A stretch of DNA of 64,000 bases from Taibaiella helva (GTDB taxonomy: Bacteria; Bacteroidota; Bacteroidia; Chitinophagales; Chitinophagaceae), in contig NZ_QUZZ01000014.1 of the NCBI RefSeq assembly GCF_003545695.1, positions 62,001 through 126,000 of the forward strand. The letters are read 5' to 3'. The translations under genes were made by a program, and so were the position numbers. Below the pieces are notes generated by a model that did not search any database, was not told the origin of the DNA, and saw only the letters and a program-made list of their open reading frames with translations. Within the stretch, counting starts at the first letter, position 1; the number at the start of each line of letters is the position of its first letter. Positions 25,587-34,307 of the stretch are shown here, piece by piece.

Positions 25587-26780
25587 ATGGATATTGCTAT
25601 TCAGGACAAGGCAGAGAAAGGCTTGGTCAACCTCATCACACCTATTATTGTGTCGGTTTTTGCCGTGTACCTCACTATTGGCATGACTTTGGGCGTACTA
25701 CCCGGCTATATTAAAAATGACCTGAAGCAGGGAAGCCTGGTTGTAGGCATTGTTATCGGACTGCAGTCGCTGGCGACGCTGGTCACCAGGGCTTATGCCG
25801 GTAAGCTTACCGATACCAGGGGTGCTAAAACGAGTAATCACCTGGGTATCGTACTGGTCCTGCTTTCCGGCGTAGTATACCTCATAGCTTTATGGCTCAG
25901 TCCCTATGCGGGCCTGGCAACAAGTTTGTTCCTGCTGGCGCGCATGGTTCATGGTGTGTCCGAAAGCCTGGCCGTTACCGGGGCGCTCACCTGGGGTATC
26001 GGATTGGTAGGGGCACAAAAGTCGGGAAAGGTCATGACCTGGAATGGTATTGCCATGTATGCGGGTATTGCCGTAGGCGCTCCCCTGGCCATATGGATGA
26101 AAGGCGCTCTGGGCGCAGGTTGTGTATTTGCGATGATCTTCCTGCTGTCGACGGTCAGCTGGCTGGCCACGGTTAAGCTTCCGGCTTTGCCGGTGGATGC
26201 GGCGCATATCCGTACACCCTTTTATAAAGTGGTCGGCCTGATCGCCGGTCAGGGCCTGGGGCTGGCCTTTTCCGCCATCGGCTTTGCCTGTATCTCCTCC
26301 TTTATTTTCCTGCTGTTTACCCAGCAGCGCTGGGGTGCGCCGTCGATGGCCTTTATGGCTTTCGGGGCCGCTTATATTGTGACGCGGATCCTTTTCTCTT
26401 CCTTTCCCGATCGCTTCGGGGGTTATGCGGTGGCGCTGGTTTCCCTGGTCATAGAAGCTGCAGGGCAATTGCTGATCGCATCTGCCTCTTCGGCGGCGAT
26501 GGCGATCGCGGGCTGCAGCCTTACCGGTATCGGCTTCTCCCTTATCTTTCCCGCCCTCGGAGTGCTGGCGATCAAAAAAGTAGCGCCGCAGATGCGGGGA
26601 ACGGCGCTGGGCGCTTATGCAGCCTTTTTCGATCTCTCGCTGGGCCTTGCCGGGCCTGCTGCCGGTATCATTGCTGGATGGTATGGCTATGCAGCCATCT
26701 ATGTCTTTGGCGGCTGCTGCTGCCTGCTGGCGATGACAGTATTGCTCCGAAATAAGATGTTCATGCCTAAGGACAAATAA
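25587..26780 (+). CDS. MFS transporter
   Basis: This major facilitator superfamily protein has about 397 residues from the ATG at 25587; a GTG at 25530 would add a polar stretch without family character. About twelve hydrophobic helices are visible. The loop between helices 2 and 3 reads YAGKLTDTRGAK, matching the family's G-x-x-x-D-(R/K)-x-G-R/K pattern. The overall form resembles YfcJ/YhhS-type small-solute exporters. It lies in the inner membrane. The AraC-type gene immediately upstream is the likely regulator. Substrate and direction of transport cannot be decided from the sequence. Confidence 0.9.
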   Translation: MDIAIQDKAEKGLVNLITPIIVSVFAVYLTIGMTLGVLPGYIKNDLKQGSLVVGIVIGLQSLATLVTRAYAGKLTDTRGAKTSNHLGIVLVLLSGVVYLIALWLSPYAGLATSLFLLARMVHGVSESLAVTGALTWGIGLVGAQKSGKVMTWNGIAMYAGIAVGAPLAIWMKGALGAGCVFAMIFLLSTVSWLATVKLPALPVDAAHIRTPFYKVVGLIAGQGLGLAFSAIGFACISSFIFLLFTQQRWGAPSMAFMAFGAAYIVTRILFSSFPDRFGGYAVALVSLVIEAAGQLLIASASSAAMAIAGCSLTGIGFSLIFPALGVLAIKKVAPQMRGTALGAYAAFFDLSLGLAGPAAGIIAGWYGYAAIYVFGGCCCLLAMTVLLRNKMFMPKDK

Positions 26781-26941
26781 TGTCGGGAGTACTACCTGAA
26801 AATATAATATTCCCTTCAGTTGAAGCCCGGACTATAATTGTTTTGCTATCAGTTAAGGGAGCGGTATTGTCAGCAGCATGCGGCGCGGTTCAATACCATA
26901 CCTGGCTTTGATGGCGACTCATTCATGAACCCGTTAAAGAT

Positions 26942-26974
26942 AAAAAAAGCAGCTGGCCATAAGGTCAGCTGCTT
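26942..26974 (-). terminator. Strong rho-independent terminator
   Basis: A 12-bp stem (26947-26958 with 26963-26974, one G-T pair) closes an ATAA tetraloop and is followed on the minus strand by seven T. It lies 22 bases past the stop of the secreted protein gene at 26996. Confidence 0.85.
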
Positions 26975-26995
26975 CACTATAAGTTTGTTGTCTGT

Positions 26996-28924
26996 TTACC
27001 TGGATACGGTCAGGCGGCGGGTAGCATTACCTTCATTGGTGGTAACGCTGATATTGTAAACACCATTAACCAGGCCGGCAACAGGAATACCGATGGTACC
27101 GGGACCGGCATTCATATGCGTGGAAACAGTTTTTACTTCACGTCCCATTATATCAGTGATGCGCAGTGCAACAGTGCCCGCACGCAGCAGGTTTAGTTTT
27201 ACGGTAGTCTGCGCCGTAGCTGGGTTGGGGTACAGCTGGAAGTCGATGTTGCCGCTCTTCACAGAAGAGATGCCAAGGGGTGTGTCCTGCAGGCCAGATA
27301 AGGGAACGCTTACACTCTGGTATACAGTCTTTTTGGCGCGGTTCTCTACCCAGATGGTGATCTTACCGGTTGAAGTCGCCGTATAGGTAAGGTTACCGGC
27401 TACATCGCCCCAGGGGTGATCGGCTTTCCAGGAAGAATTGATTGTTTGGGTCTGCCCGGCAGTGAAAGCGGCAAGCGGCGTGCCCGCAGCGCTGGGGAAC
27501 AGGTTTTCAACTACGTCGGTAAAGACGCTTTGTGGCCTGCTTTCCAGGCTGATGTTGCCGCTGTAGGTGATCTTATCGATCGTTAATGAAGCCATGGCAA
27601 CCAGTCCGGCAGGGAATGCATCAAAAGACTTGATATCGGCCGATACCTGGTAGGTATTGGTGGCGGCGTTGTAGGAGGCCGTTCCTGTAATCCGGATGGG
27701 GCTTACTGTCGTTTCCTGCCCGATCAGCTCCGAAGTAAAGAAGCCGGCTCCGGGATACACATAAGTACCGTTCAGGTAGCCGCTGGGTGTGGAGTTGGCG
27801 TTGTAATAAGGCCTCCGTCCGTTCACGACAGTCTGTGTAACATTATACATCAGGTCGCGTGCAGGGATGTTGACATGATAACGGATCGTGTTCATACGGC
27901 TGGCGTTGTTAGCACACACCGAGTCGATATTGGGTTCGGCGGCTGCACAAGGGTCGCAGGAAGCGCCGGTAAATTCTTCAAACATCTGCATGCGGGAAAC
28001 GAGCGAATCCAGCGCTACCAATGTGGTAGACATGGTGTCGTCGGCAGGAACCGCTTCACCAGCCTGGGCCACGTAAACCTTTACGCTGTGATTGCCTGCA
28101 GTGGTAATTGCGGCCGGTGTGCTGAATGTCTTTTCAACGGACTGCAGGGGCTGCAGGGCCGGGGAAATGCTGAAGCTCTCCATTACAGGTGTATTGTTGT
28201 CGAGCTGGTAGTAAGCTGTAACGTTGGATACGGGCACCGCACCATTGTTTTTGAATACAGCGGAAATGCTCTTGGAACCACCTACAGCAACGTAGGCATC
28301 CATAGCGCCTGCAGAAGGCGCTACAGCCGTAGTGGCCATATCCGTAGCATTGGCTTGTACGGTTGTCGACACGTTGTCGATGGCCAGAATGCCGCGGTTG
28401 TGGTTGTTGTCACGGAAAGCCAGGCGGATCGTTTGGCCGTTATAATCGCCCAGGTACAGCCCGTGCGTTACAAAATCGCCGGCGAATGGCGCCATATTCC
28501 ACAGGGGAACAGGATTGAAGTCGGCGGGAGTCGTTCCGGCATTGGTCGACACTAGGATCTGCAGGTTTTCTCCCGAGCCATAATCCCAGTCATCCCATTT
28601 CAGGATCGTATTACCGTTATTGACCAGGAAGGACGGTGTGATCAGCCACCGGTCTGCCGTATCCGTAGCGCTGGTGAAAAAGGATGTGGTGAACATGCTT
28701 ACGCTCCCGTTGGTCAGTGGCTTGAAAAGGATCCAGCCGTGGTTGGTAAGCGAGTCGTTCAGCGCAGCCACGGTAAAGCAGGCTGCGGGATGCCCGTCAT
28801 TGATCACCGTCCAGGAAGCGGGCATGCCGCTGTCGAATTGTTCCAATGCCAGCTGTGCATTGGCCTTGATGCCCGCCAGTCCGGAAGCAGCCAACGTACA
28901 AAAGAGAAGAAGATTTTTTTTCAT
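26996..28924 (-). CDS. Secreted adhesin/Omp28-like protein with T9SS sorting domain
   Basis: This 642-residue exported protein opens with the signal peptide MKKNLLLFCTLAASGLAGIK. An N-terminal choice-of-anchor/cleaved-adhesin-like domain follows (FDSGMPASWTVINDGHP, DRWLITPSFLV, ILAIDNVS). A CARDB-like middle region comes next, then a thioredoxin-fold Omp28-like domain with EEFTGASCDPCAAAEPNID, where C-D-P-C is a CxxC redox motif. The C-terminal type IX sorting domain reads FQLYPNPATAQTTVK to ATRRLTVSR. The protein should be displayed on or released from the cell surface. A redox role of the CxxC is suggested but unproven. Its terminator is unusually strong and no other gene shares the transcript. 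Confidence 0.88.
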   Translation of the reverse strand: MKKNLLLFCTLAASGLAGIKANAQLALEQFDSGMPASWTVINDGHPAACFTVAALNDSLTNHGWILFKPLTNGSVSMFTTSFFTSATDTADRWLITPSFLVNNGNTILKWDDWDYGSGENLQILVSTNAGTTPADFNPVPLWNMAPFAGDFVTHGLYLGDYNGQTIRLAFRDNNHNRGILAIDNVSTTVQANATDMATTAVAPSAGAMDAYVAVGGSKSISAVFKNNGAVPVSNVTAYYQLDNNTPVMESFSISPALQPLQSVEKTFSTPAAITTAGNHSVKVYVAQAGEAVPADDTMSTTLVALDSLVSRMQMFEEFTGASCDPCAAAEPNIDSVCANNASRMNTIRYHVNIPARDLMYNVTQTVVNGRRPYYNANSTPSGYLNGTYVYPGAGFFTSELIGQETTVSPIRITGTASYNAATNTYQVSADIKSFDAFPAGLVAMASLTIDKITYSGNISLESRPQSVFTDVVENLFPSAAGTPLAAFTAGQTQTINSSWKADHPWGDVAGNLTYTATSTGKITIWVENRAKKTVYQSVSVPLSGLQDTPLGISSVKSGNIDFQLYPNPATAQTTVKLNLLRAGTVALRITDIMGREVKTVSTHMNAGPGTIGIPVAGLVNGVYNISVTTNEGNATRRLTVSR

Positions 28925-29544
28925 GTCGTCTTTTTATTAATCTATAAATTAAGAATCAAATTTACTATTTGCGATATCATATCTTAATGGAGGCGGCCGG
29001 CCGTTAACAATTGTAACGCCCTGGGATGTCCCTTTGGCTTACTTTTACATTGCATAGGGTTGTTTTCCCGCAGGTCTGATGATGGATGCTGAGATATTTG
29101 CTATGCGGAATGTAATTGTGTTGTTCATTTTATAAATGGGTGAGGGTTTTTATATGCCATTTGGAGACGCCACAAACGGTGTCCTGCTGTTCCCGGTAAA
29201 CAGCGGTTGTGTAAGATTGCGCTTAACAAGAAATGCCGGCGGGAGCGCAATTTTATTTGCGGGTTGCTCTTGTATTAGGGTTTAAAAGTATGTTTATCGG
29301 TTCCGCAGATCAATATAGCGGCATGTATTCCGGAAAGAAGCTATGCCATGATATACCATAAATTTGCCTGGTTGCTTTCGCTGCCATAAAGTAGATTATG
29401 GAAAAATATTTTGCGCATTGTTACTTATGCTTATCGCCTTCCCGTTGTCATAAATTTACCATTCTGCTATCCAACCTTTTGCGGGCGGTGCCGTTGTTCC
29501 TGCTACAGGTGAACGGACCCTTTCTTTACCTGCCTCAAACCGGG
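28925..29544. other. Intergenic region, 620 bases
   Basis: This lies between divergent genes. An open frame reaches back from the NTF2-like gene to 29398 but its first 49 codons have no protein character. Nothing else was recognised; promoters for both neighbours should be here. Confidence 0.5.
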
Positions 29545-29926
29545 ATGACGATGGAAAAAGATGCAGCATTAAAAGAATTTTTCGAAAGCTATGGCGTAAT
29601 CAGCTGCTCAGGCGACCTGAAGCCGCTGGCCGGTTTTTATGCAGATAGCTTTATGGTGGCCGGCCCGGAAGGCAGTGCCGCTTTCCGTAATGATGAAAGT
29701 TTTGTGCAATGGCTGGAGCAATTGCGGCAGGCCAATGAGCGATCGGGTTTGAAAAGCATGCGGATCGTAGCCTTCAATGAATTCCCGATAAGCAGACAGT
29801 ACAAGGGTGCTGCGGTGACCTGGGGCGCACAATTTCGTTCATTTGCCTGGGACCTTGCCCAAGATCATTATGTATATCAGCGAGCGCAGCCAGGAAGCAC
29901 TTATGCGGGAAAAGGGATTGTTGTAA
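29545..29926 (+). pseudogene. NTF2/SnoaL-like protein gene with a single-base frameshift
   Basis: From the ATG at 29545 (or 29551) the frame encodes a SnoaL/NTF2-like cone-fold protein (KDAALKEFFESYGVISCSGD, LAGFYADSFMVAGPEG, VTWGAQF). After about position 29830 that frame turns into unlikely sequence. A +1 shift gives a natural family ending instead: LPGTLPKIIMYISERSQEAL followed by MREKGLL and a stop at 29924-29926. The restored product would be about 127 residues, the normal size. One extra base near 29825-29840 explains both readings. It is either a recent pseudogene or a sequencing error. No function beyond the fold can be assigned. Confidence 0.65.
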
Positions 29927-30120
29927 CCCGACCCTGGTCCCGGTTGCAGAAGTCGGTGCTGCCACGCAATAAGCCATGCCGCTCACCGTACGATACGGAT
30001 ACCTTGCATGGCTTTGAGCAGCTGATACCGATTGCGGCCCGGAGTGCTCTCTCCCGTTTTGAAGCCGGTAGTATCCATAACGCCGGGACTCTTTGAAGCC
30101 GCCTGGGCGGTTTCGTGTCG

Positions 30121-30699
30121 TTATATGCTGTAGCTGTGCACTACGGTTCCGCCCGGGAAAATTTTCGTATCGGACAGCTTCAGATAGGCGGGCATGGTCA
30201 GGCCGTCGAAGACCGGCTCGCCGCTGCCCAATACTACGGGATGGATAATGAGGTGAAATTCGTCTACGAGTCCTTCCCCGATAAGGCTTCGCATGAACCC
30301 GGCGCCTCCGATGGCCAGGATCGGTTTTCCTGCTTCGGCTTTAAGCGCCCCGATCTCTCCGGCGAGGTCGCCGCTAATGATCTGCGCATTGATCCAGGAG
30401 ACTGCCGCGGGAGTGGGCACCGGTCCGGCATCGATACCTTTAAACCCTTTCCGGGTAAAGAGGGCCTTCGGTATCTCGTTCATCGGCGCGGCAAAAGCAT
30501 CGGTCGAGGTCGGCCAGTAAGGCGCAATCACTTCAAACGTTTTCCTGCCCATAATGATCAGCCCTGCCTCCCTGGTTACTGCGACGGACCAGGCCTTCGA
30601 TTGTTCGTCCCCGGTCTTGAAGATCCAGTCTTTTTCTCCATTGGGGCCGGCGACAAAACCATCAATGGACATCGACATCTTCATCATTAGTTTTCGCAT
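30121..30699 (-). CDS. RibD C-terminal/dihydrofolate reductase-like protein
   Basis: This 192-residue protein has the bacterial bifunctional deaminase-reductase C-terminal (DHFR-like) fold: MSMSIDGFVAGPNGEKDW, LIIMGRKTFEVIAPYW, GKPILAIGGAGFMRSLI and VDEFHLIIHPVVLGSGEPVF. These mark the NADPH-dependent reductase domain without the deaminase part. The start at 30699 gives MRKLMMKMSMSIDG, the usual opening; the longer open frame is not conserved-looking. Stand-alone members are common and mostly uncharacterised, so pathway assignment to riboflavin or folate is not justified. A second family member lies at 31291-31884, but the two are separated by an unrelated peptide gene. Confidence 0.88.
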   Translation of the reverse strand: MRKLMMKMSMSIDGFVAGPNGEKDWIFKTGDEQSKAWSVAVTREAGLIIMGRKTFEVIAPYWPTSTDAFAAPMNEIPKALFTRKGFKGIDAGPVPTPAAVSWINAQIISGDLAGEIGALKAEAGKPILAIGGAGFMRSLIGEGLVDEFHLIIHPVVLGSGEPVFDGLTMPAYLKLSDTKIFPGGTVVHSYSI

Positions 30700-30880
30700 A
30701 AAAGAGTTGTTTCGGCAAAGGTAAACCGCTCTTATCGTACCGGCCGGGGCAAGCCCCGACAATTCCCGGGGGTGATCCCGTCTTCAATGGGTTGTGAATA
30801 AAAATACCTGCAAATGACGGTATAGATTCCTGCTTCCTAAGGTTGACAAATATCGGGGCCGCTCAATTATGACAGGCAAA

Positions 30881-30911
30881 ATAAAAGGCCTGGCAACTAA
30901 GGCCAGGTCTT
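30881..30911 (-). terminator. Terminator after the lanthipeptide-like gene
   Basis: A 9-bp stem (30886-30894 with 30902-30910, one G-T pair) is followed on the minus strand by a T-rich tract. It gives the small peptide gene at 30955-31155 its own transcript end. Confidence 0.7.
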
Positions 30912-30954
30912 TGCAAGTTTTGTTGTCTGAAGCATCAGGGGACGGATGCCCGTA

Positions 30955-31155
30955 TTAAACGCAGCAGAGCGAGCGATCATTTGCTGAAAAGCAAGCGACG
31001 GTATTGGGGCACGATTCCGTCCAGACAGGCTCGGGGGGCGGGCAAATACAAGATGTAGAGATAGGCCCGCCGCCCATTACCGTATTCATCTGTAAGGCTA
31101 CGATCATTTTCTTTTTCAGGTCCAGGCGCCTGGCGGCCATTTTTGATTTTTTCAT
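30955..31155 (-). CDS. Class I lanthipeptide-like RiPP precursor peptide
   Basis: This 66-residue peptide starts at the ATG at 31155. The leader (MKKSKMAARRLDLKKKMIVA, then LQMNTVMGG) has the K-L-x-L-K-K-x-x-I-x-x-L pattern of Bacteroidota GG-leader natural-product precursors. After GGG at 28-30 the core is rich in Cys, Ser and Thr: six cysteines (36, 38, 49, 55, 64, 65) with STSCIC, TESCPNTVACFS and a C-terminal CCV. This fits a precursor whose Ser/Thr are dehydrated and joined to Cys. No LanB, LanC, protease or exporter gene is present within the window, so it is an orphan locus. A dedicated terminator follows. Mature structure and activity are unknown. Confidence 0.7.
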   Translation of the reverse strand: MKKSKMAARRLDLKKKMIVALQMNTVMGGGPISTSCICPPPEPVWTESCPNTVACFSANDRSLCCV

Positions 31156-31290
31156 GATTATTGTGAAATCGGTTAACGAAGTTTTGTTTACCAAATTTCA
31201 GAAACGGCACTGCATTTTTTGTGCAGTAAATAATCACCAACAGGACCTGGGTTAGGGTGTACGAAAGGGATACTGCCTATTTAGGCTTCT

Positions 31291-31884
31291 TTATATTTCA
31301 ACATCAGCGGTTACGATTTCCCCGGCCCGCTTGTAGCAAGCTATAATTACTCCTTTTGTGGTCACGTGGCTTTCTATTAACGTAAAGGCTGCCGGTGCCG
31401 CTCCGTTTTCGAACAGCTTTTTTCCTTCACCCAGGATTACGGGATAAATTTTGAGACGGAGCTCGTCTACCAAGTCATGCCGGAGCAACAGGTGAATGAG
31501 CTCGCTGCTGCCCCATACCTGGATATCGCTACCCTCCGATTGTTTCAGCTCCCGGATAGCGGCAAGGTTTTTGAGGAACTCGGTATTTTTCCAGTCTGAC
31601 GTTTCCAGGGTTTGTGACAGCACGTATTTGGTGCCTTCATTGATGCCCGGCCAGAAGTCGGCATGATGAGGCCAGTAAGAGGCAAAAATGTCGAAGGTTT
31701 TTCTGCCCAGGAGATAGTCTGCAGGCTTCAGCTCTTCCTGCATGATCCTGCCGAAAACCTCGTCGCCGTAAGGCGCCGTCCAGCCGCCATACCTGAAGCC
31801 GCCTGAGGTATCTTCCCCCGGTCCGCCGGGTCCTTGTATCACGCCATCCAATGTGATCATGGACAAAACAGTTATTTTTCTCAT
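31291..31884 (-). CDS. DHFR-like (RibD_C) reductase family protein
   Basis: This 197-residue stand-alone reductase-fold protein reads MRKITVLSMITLDGVIQGPG, then YLLGRKTFDIFASYWPH, IQVWGSSELIHLLLRHDLVD and LKIYPVILGEGKKLF. It belongs to the same broad family as 30121-30699 but is a different subgroup, with its opening longer and its substrate loop distinct. The NADPH site is expected to be intact. Function in the cell is not established for this group. It sits 70 bases downstream of an exported alpha/beta hydrolase on the same strand and could be co-transcribed with it. Confidence 0.88.
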   Translation of the reverse strand: MRKITVLSMITLDGVIQGPGGPGEDTSGGFRYGGWTAPYGDEVFGRIMQEELKPADYLLGRKTFDIFASYWPHHADFWPGINEGTKYVLSQTLETSDWKNTEFLKNLAAIRELKQSEGSDIQVWGSSELIHLLLRHDLVDELRLKIYPVILGEGKKLFENGAAPAAFTLIESHVTTKGVIIACYKRAGEIVTADVEI

Positions 31885-31954
31885 TGTGTTGCTTTTTTAT
31901 GGTAAGGTATTGCTGTTACGCTATGCTTTATATTTTGCTCTTGCGGAGCAATGC

Positions 31955-32818
31955 CTACTTTAAAAAATTATTCAGGTAGTTCAGGATCGTTGGCGTCTGC
32001 ATCATCAGGCTGATATGTCCTTGTGCAGGAACAATGGCGAGCTGTGACCGGGGCATCGTCCCCAGATCCGCAGCCACAGCGCCGCCCAGCAATTGATATG
32101 TTTTGATCAGCGCTATCTTATCCAGTCCGTCATTGTCTCCGGAAATGATGAGTACGGGCGAAGCAATTTTCGAAATATGGGCATCGCCGAAATCGTAAGG
32201 TTCCCGGGCGGAAGCGATCATTTGCTCCAGAAACTTAGTCCATTTTGTTTTATCCGGCGCTATGGCATCGTATGCGGCTTTCATCGGCGTGTTGTTAAAG
32301 AGCTCAGGCTTCATGGTCTTAAACGCATTGTTTATTTCGGGGAGCCAGCCTTTACTTTTATAGGTAGCAGAGATGATAACCAGCTTCCTTAACCGTTTGG
32401 GGCTTTGTATCGCGAATTTGTAAGCCACTGCACCGCCAAAGCTGAACCCCGCTACATCGGCGCTGTCAATCTTCAGGTAATCCATTACGCCTTCCACATC
32501 GCTGGCCAAAGTAGCATGCGACAATTTTCTGTCGGAATAGGCAGTATGGCCATGGCCCTGCAATTCAACAGCAATGACCTTCCTGGTTTTGGACAGCTCC
32601 GGGATCAATTCGCTCCAGTTTGTATTGATGGTCATAAATGCGCCGTGCAGCAAAACGATAGGCCTGCCTTCGCCATAGACTTCGTAATACACCTTGATAC
32701 CGTTAACCGGCGCGTAGCCGCTTTGGGAAGGTTTGATCTGTTGCCCGTTTGACCGGGATGCTATGCACATAAAGAGAGCAGATAGCAATATCGATTGAAG
32801 CAAATTACGTGTTTTCAT
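31955..32818 (-). CDS. Exported alpha/beta hydrolase
   Basis: This 287-residue hydrolase starts at the ATG at 32818, which places a signal peptide first (MKTRNLLQSILLSALFMCIA). The fold shows YGEGRPIVLLHGAF (oxyanion region), the nucleophile elbow GFSFGG (Ser), the acid in ISGDNDG and the catalytic His in AQGHISL. It is likely periplasmic or lipid-anchored after the Cys of FMCIASRS. It is clearly related to the hydrolase at 40016, which shares the pattern SQ-GYA-VNGIK-YYE-YGEG. The substrate is unknown. Confidence 0.9.
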   Translation of the reverse strand: MKTRNLLQSILLSALFMCIASRSNGQQIKPSQSGYAPVNGIKVYYEVYGEGRPIVLLHGAFMTINTNWSELIPELSKTRKVIAVELQGHGHTAYSDRKLSHATLASDVEGVMDYLKIDSADVAGFSFGGAVAYKFAIQSPKRLRKLVIISATYKSKGWLPEINNAFKTMKPELFNNTPMKAAYDAIAPDKTKWTKFLEQMIASAREPYDFGDAHISKIASPVLIISGDNDGLDKIALIKTYQLLGGAVAADLGTMPRSQLAIVPAQGHISLMMQTPTILNYLNNFLK

Positions 32819-33131
32819 TTCGTTGTTGATTTCGTTTGATTTTATTGACAATGCAAAGATGGTGCGCCTTCCGGTACCGGATACGGTGTCAGCACGACAA
32901 CTTAGGGGGTGGAATCCGCAATATAGCGTTACAGGCGAAGCGCATGAGCAATGGACCTTGATGCAATGACATTTGATAATAGATTTTGTTGATGTTTGTC
33001 ATTTTCATTCTGTGTGTAAACGCTCAAATTTGCTGCAGGAAACAGGATAGGGAAGTGGATAGCCTCTATCCGATCCTGTAGCGCGCATGATGCTCACGCA
33101 AACATGTTTTAAACAGAAAATAAAAGCAATT
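32819..33131. other. Divergent intergenic region, 313 bases
   Basis: This is the gap between the hydrolase and the LLM oxidoreductase starts. It is AT-rich toward the right, with several TTTG-containing stretches that could be promoters; no operator-like repeat or RNA was recognised. An in-frame ATG at 33087 may extend the right-hand gene. Confidence 0.45.
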
Positions 33132-34160
33132 ATGGAAATTGGAATAGACAGTTTCGCTGCTACAGGGGCTTACGACGGCCCGCTCGATGCGCAGCAGAAT
33201 AGGGACGCCATGGAAGCCCTGCTGAAAAAGATCGAATACTCGGACCAGATGGGGCTGCATGTGTTTGGCCTGGGCGAACATCACAAAAAAGAGTTTTTAG
33301 ATGCTGCACCTGCGGTGATACTTGCCGCGGCGGCTGCCCGCACGCAAAACATCCATCTCACCAGCGCCGTTACCGTGTTAAGCGCCGCTGACCCGGTGCG
33401 GGTATTCCAGGAATATGCCACGCTGGATATTATTTCCAAAGGCCGCGCCGAAATTGTAGCGGGCAGGGGCTCCGCTATTGATGCGTATCCTTTGTTCGGA
33501 TTCGATCTCAGGGATTACGATGCGCTGTTTGCGGAGAAGATCGGGTTGCTGCTGACTATCCGCGATCATGAGCAAGTAAGCTGGAAAGGGCGGTTCCGGC
33601 CGGCGCTGCAGGAACAGGCCATTTATCCGCGACCGGTACAAAAGCCGCTCCCGGTATGGATCGGTGTGGGCGGTACGCCGGAATCCTTTGTCCGGGCGGG
33701 TACATTGGGCGTTCCATTGATGGTGGCTGTTATTGGTGGCGAAACGCACAATTTCAGGCCGCTCATAGATCTGTATTATGAAGCCGGGGAAAAAGCGGGC
33801 CATCCCCGGGAGCAGCTAAAAGTAGGATTGCATTCCCTGGGCTATGTTGCCGAAACCACACAGCAGGCTAAGGACGAATATTTTCCGGGATACCAGGAAA
33901 TGATGGGGAAGCTCGGTAAGGAGCGGGGCTGGCCAACACCTACCCGTGCCGGGTTTGAAGCGCAGGCCGGACCGACCGGAGCTTATGTGGTGGGCAGTCC
34001 GGAGGAAGTAGCGGAAAAGATTCTGCGTCACAGCGAAGCCCTGGGCGGCATTGCAAGATTTACTTTCCAGATGGATAATCCCGGGCTTACCAGCGAGCAG
34101 GTTTACAAGTCAATAGCGCTGATCGGTACCAGGGTGATCCCGCTGGTGAATGGCGTGTAA
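33132..34160 (+). CDS. LLM-class flavin-dependent oxidoreductase
   Basis: This 342-residue luciferase-like monooxygenase-family protein has the family opening MEIGIDSFAATG. It continues with LHVFGLGEHHKKEFLDAAPA, HLTSAVTVLSAADPVRVFQE, GRAEIVAGRGSAIDAYPLFG and YPRPVQKPLPVWIGVGGTPE. The EHH motif and GRGS are typical of FMN/F420-type members. It should use reduced flavin; the substrate is unknown. An earlier in-frame ATG at 33087 adds 15 residues without family match, so 33132 was chosen. A terminator hairpin follows the stop, so the gene is monocistronic. Confidence 0.92.
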   Translation: MEIGIDSFAATGAYDGPLDAQQNRDAMEALLKKIEYSDQMGLHVFGLGEHHKKEFLDAAPAVILAAAAARTQNIHLTSAVTVLSAADPVRVFQEYATLDIISKGRAEIVAGRGSAIDAYPLFGFDLRDYDALFAEKIGLLLTIRDHEQVSWKGRFRPALQEQAIYPRPVQKPLPVWIGVGGTPESFVRAGTLGVPLMVAVIGGETHNFRPLIDLYYEAGEKAGHPREQLKVGLHSLGYVAETTQQAKDEYFPGYQEMMGKLGKERGWPTPTRAGFEAQAGPTGAYVVGSPEEVAEKILRHSEALGGIARFTFQMDNPGLTSEQVYKSIALIGTRVIPLVNGV

Positions 34161-34178
34161 TGAACTTTTTCAGGAAAT

Positions 34179-34207
34179 AAAGCGGCAAAGCCGCTTTGTC
34201 CTTTTGC
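34179..34207 (+). terminator. Rho-independent terminator
   Basis: AAAGCGGC (34179-34186) and GCCGCTTT (34190-34197) pair perfectly around a 3-base loop, followed by a T-rich tract. It lies 18 bases past the oxidoreductase stop. Confidence 0.8.
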
Positions 34208-34307
34208 CACGGACGACCGGATTGCCTCCGGTGATCCGCAGGCGGGGAAAAGGCGTACTTCATGCAGCTTTTTTTATGCCTCTTCCTTCCAGATCACTTT
34301 TTGCGTA

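Noticed and set aside
29398-29544. In-frame N-terminal extension of the NTF2-like gene
   Set aside because: The extra 49 residues lack family similarity and look like translated intergenic sequence; the fold starts after the ATG at 29545.
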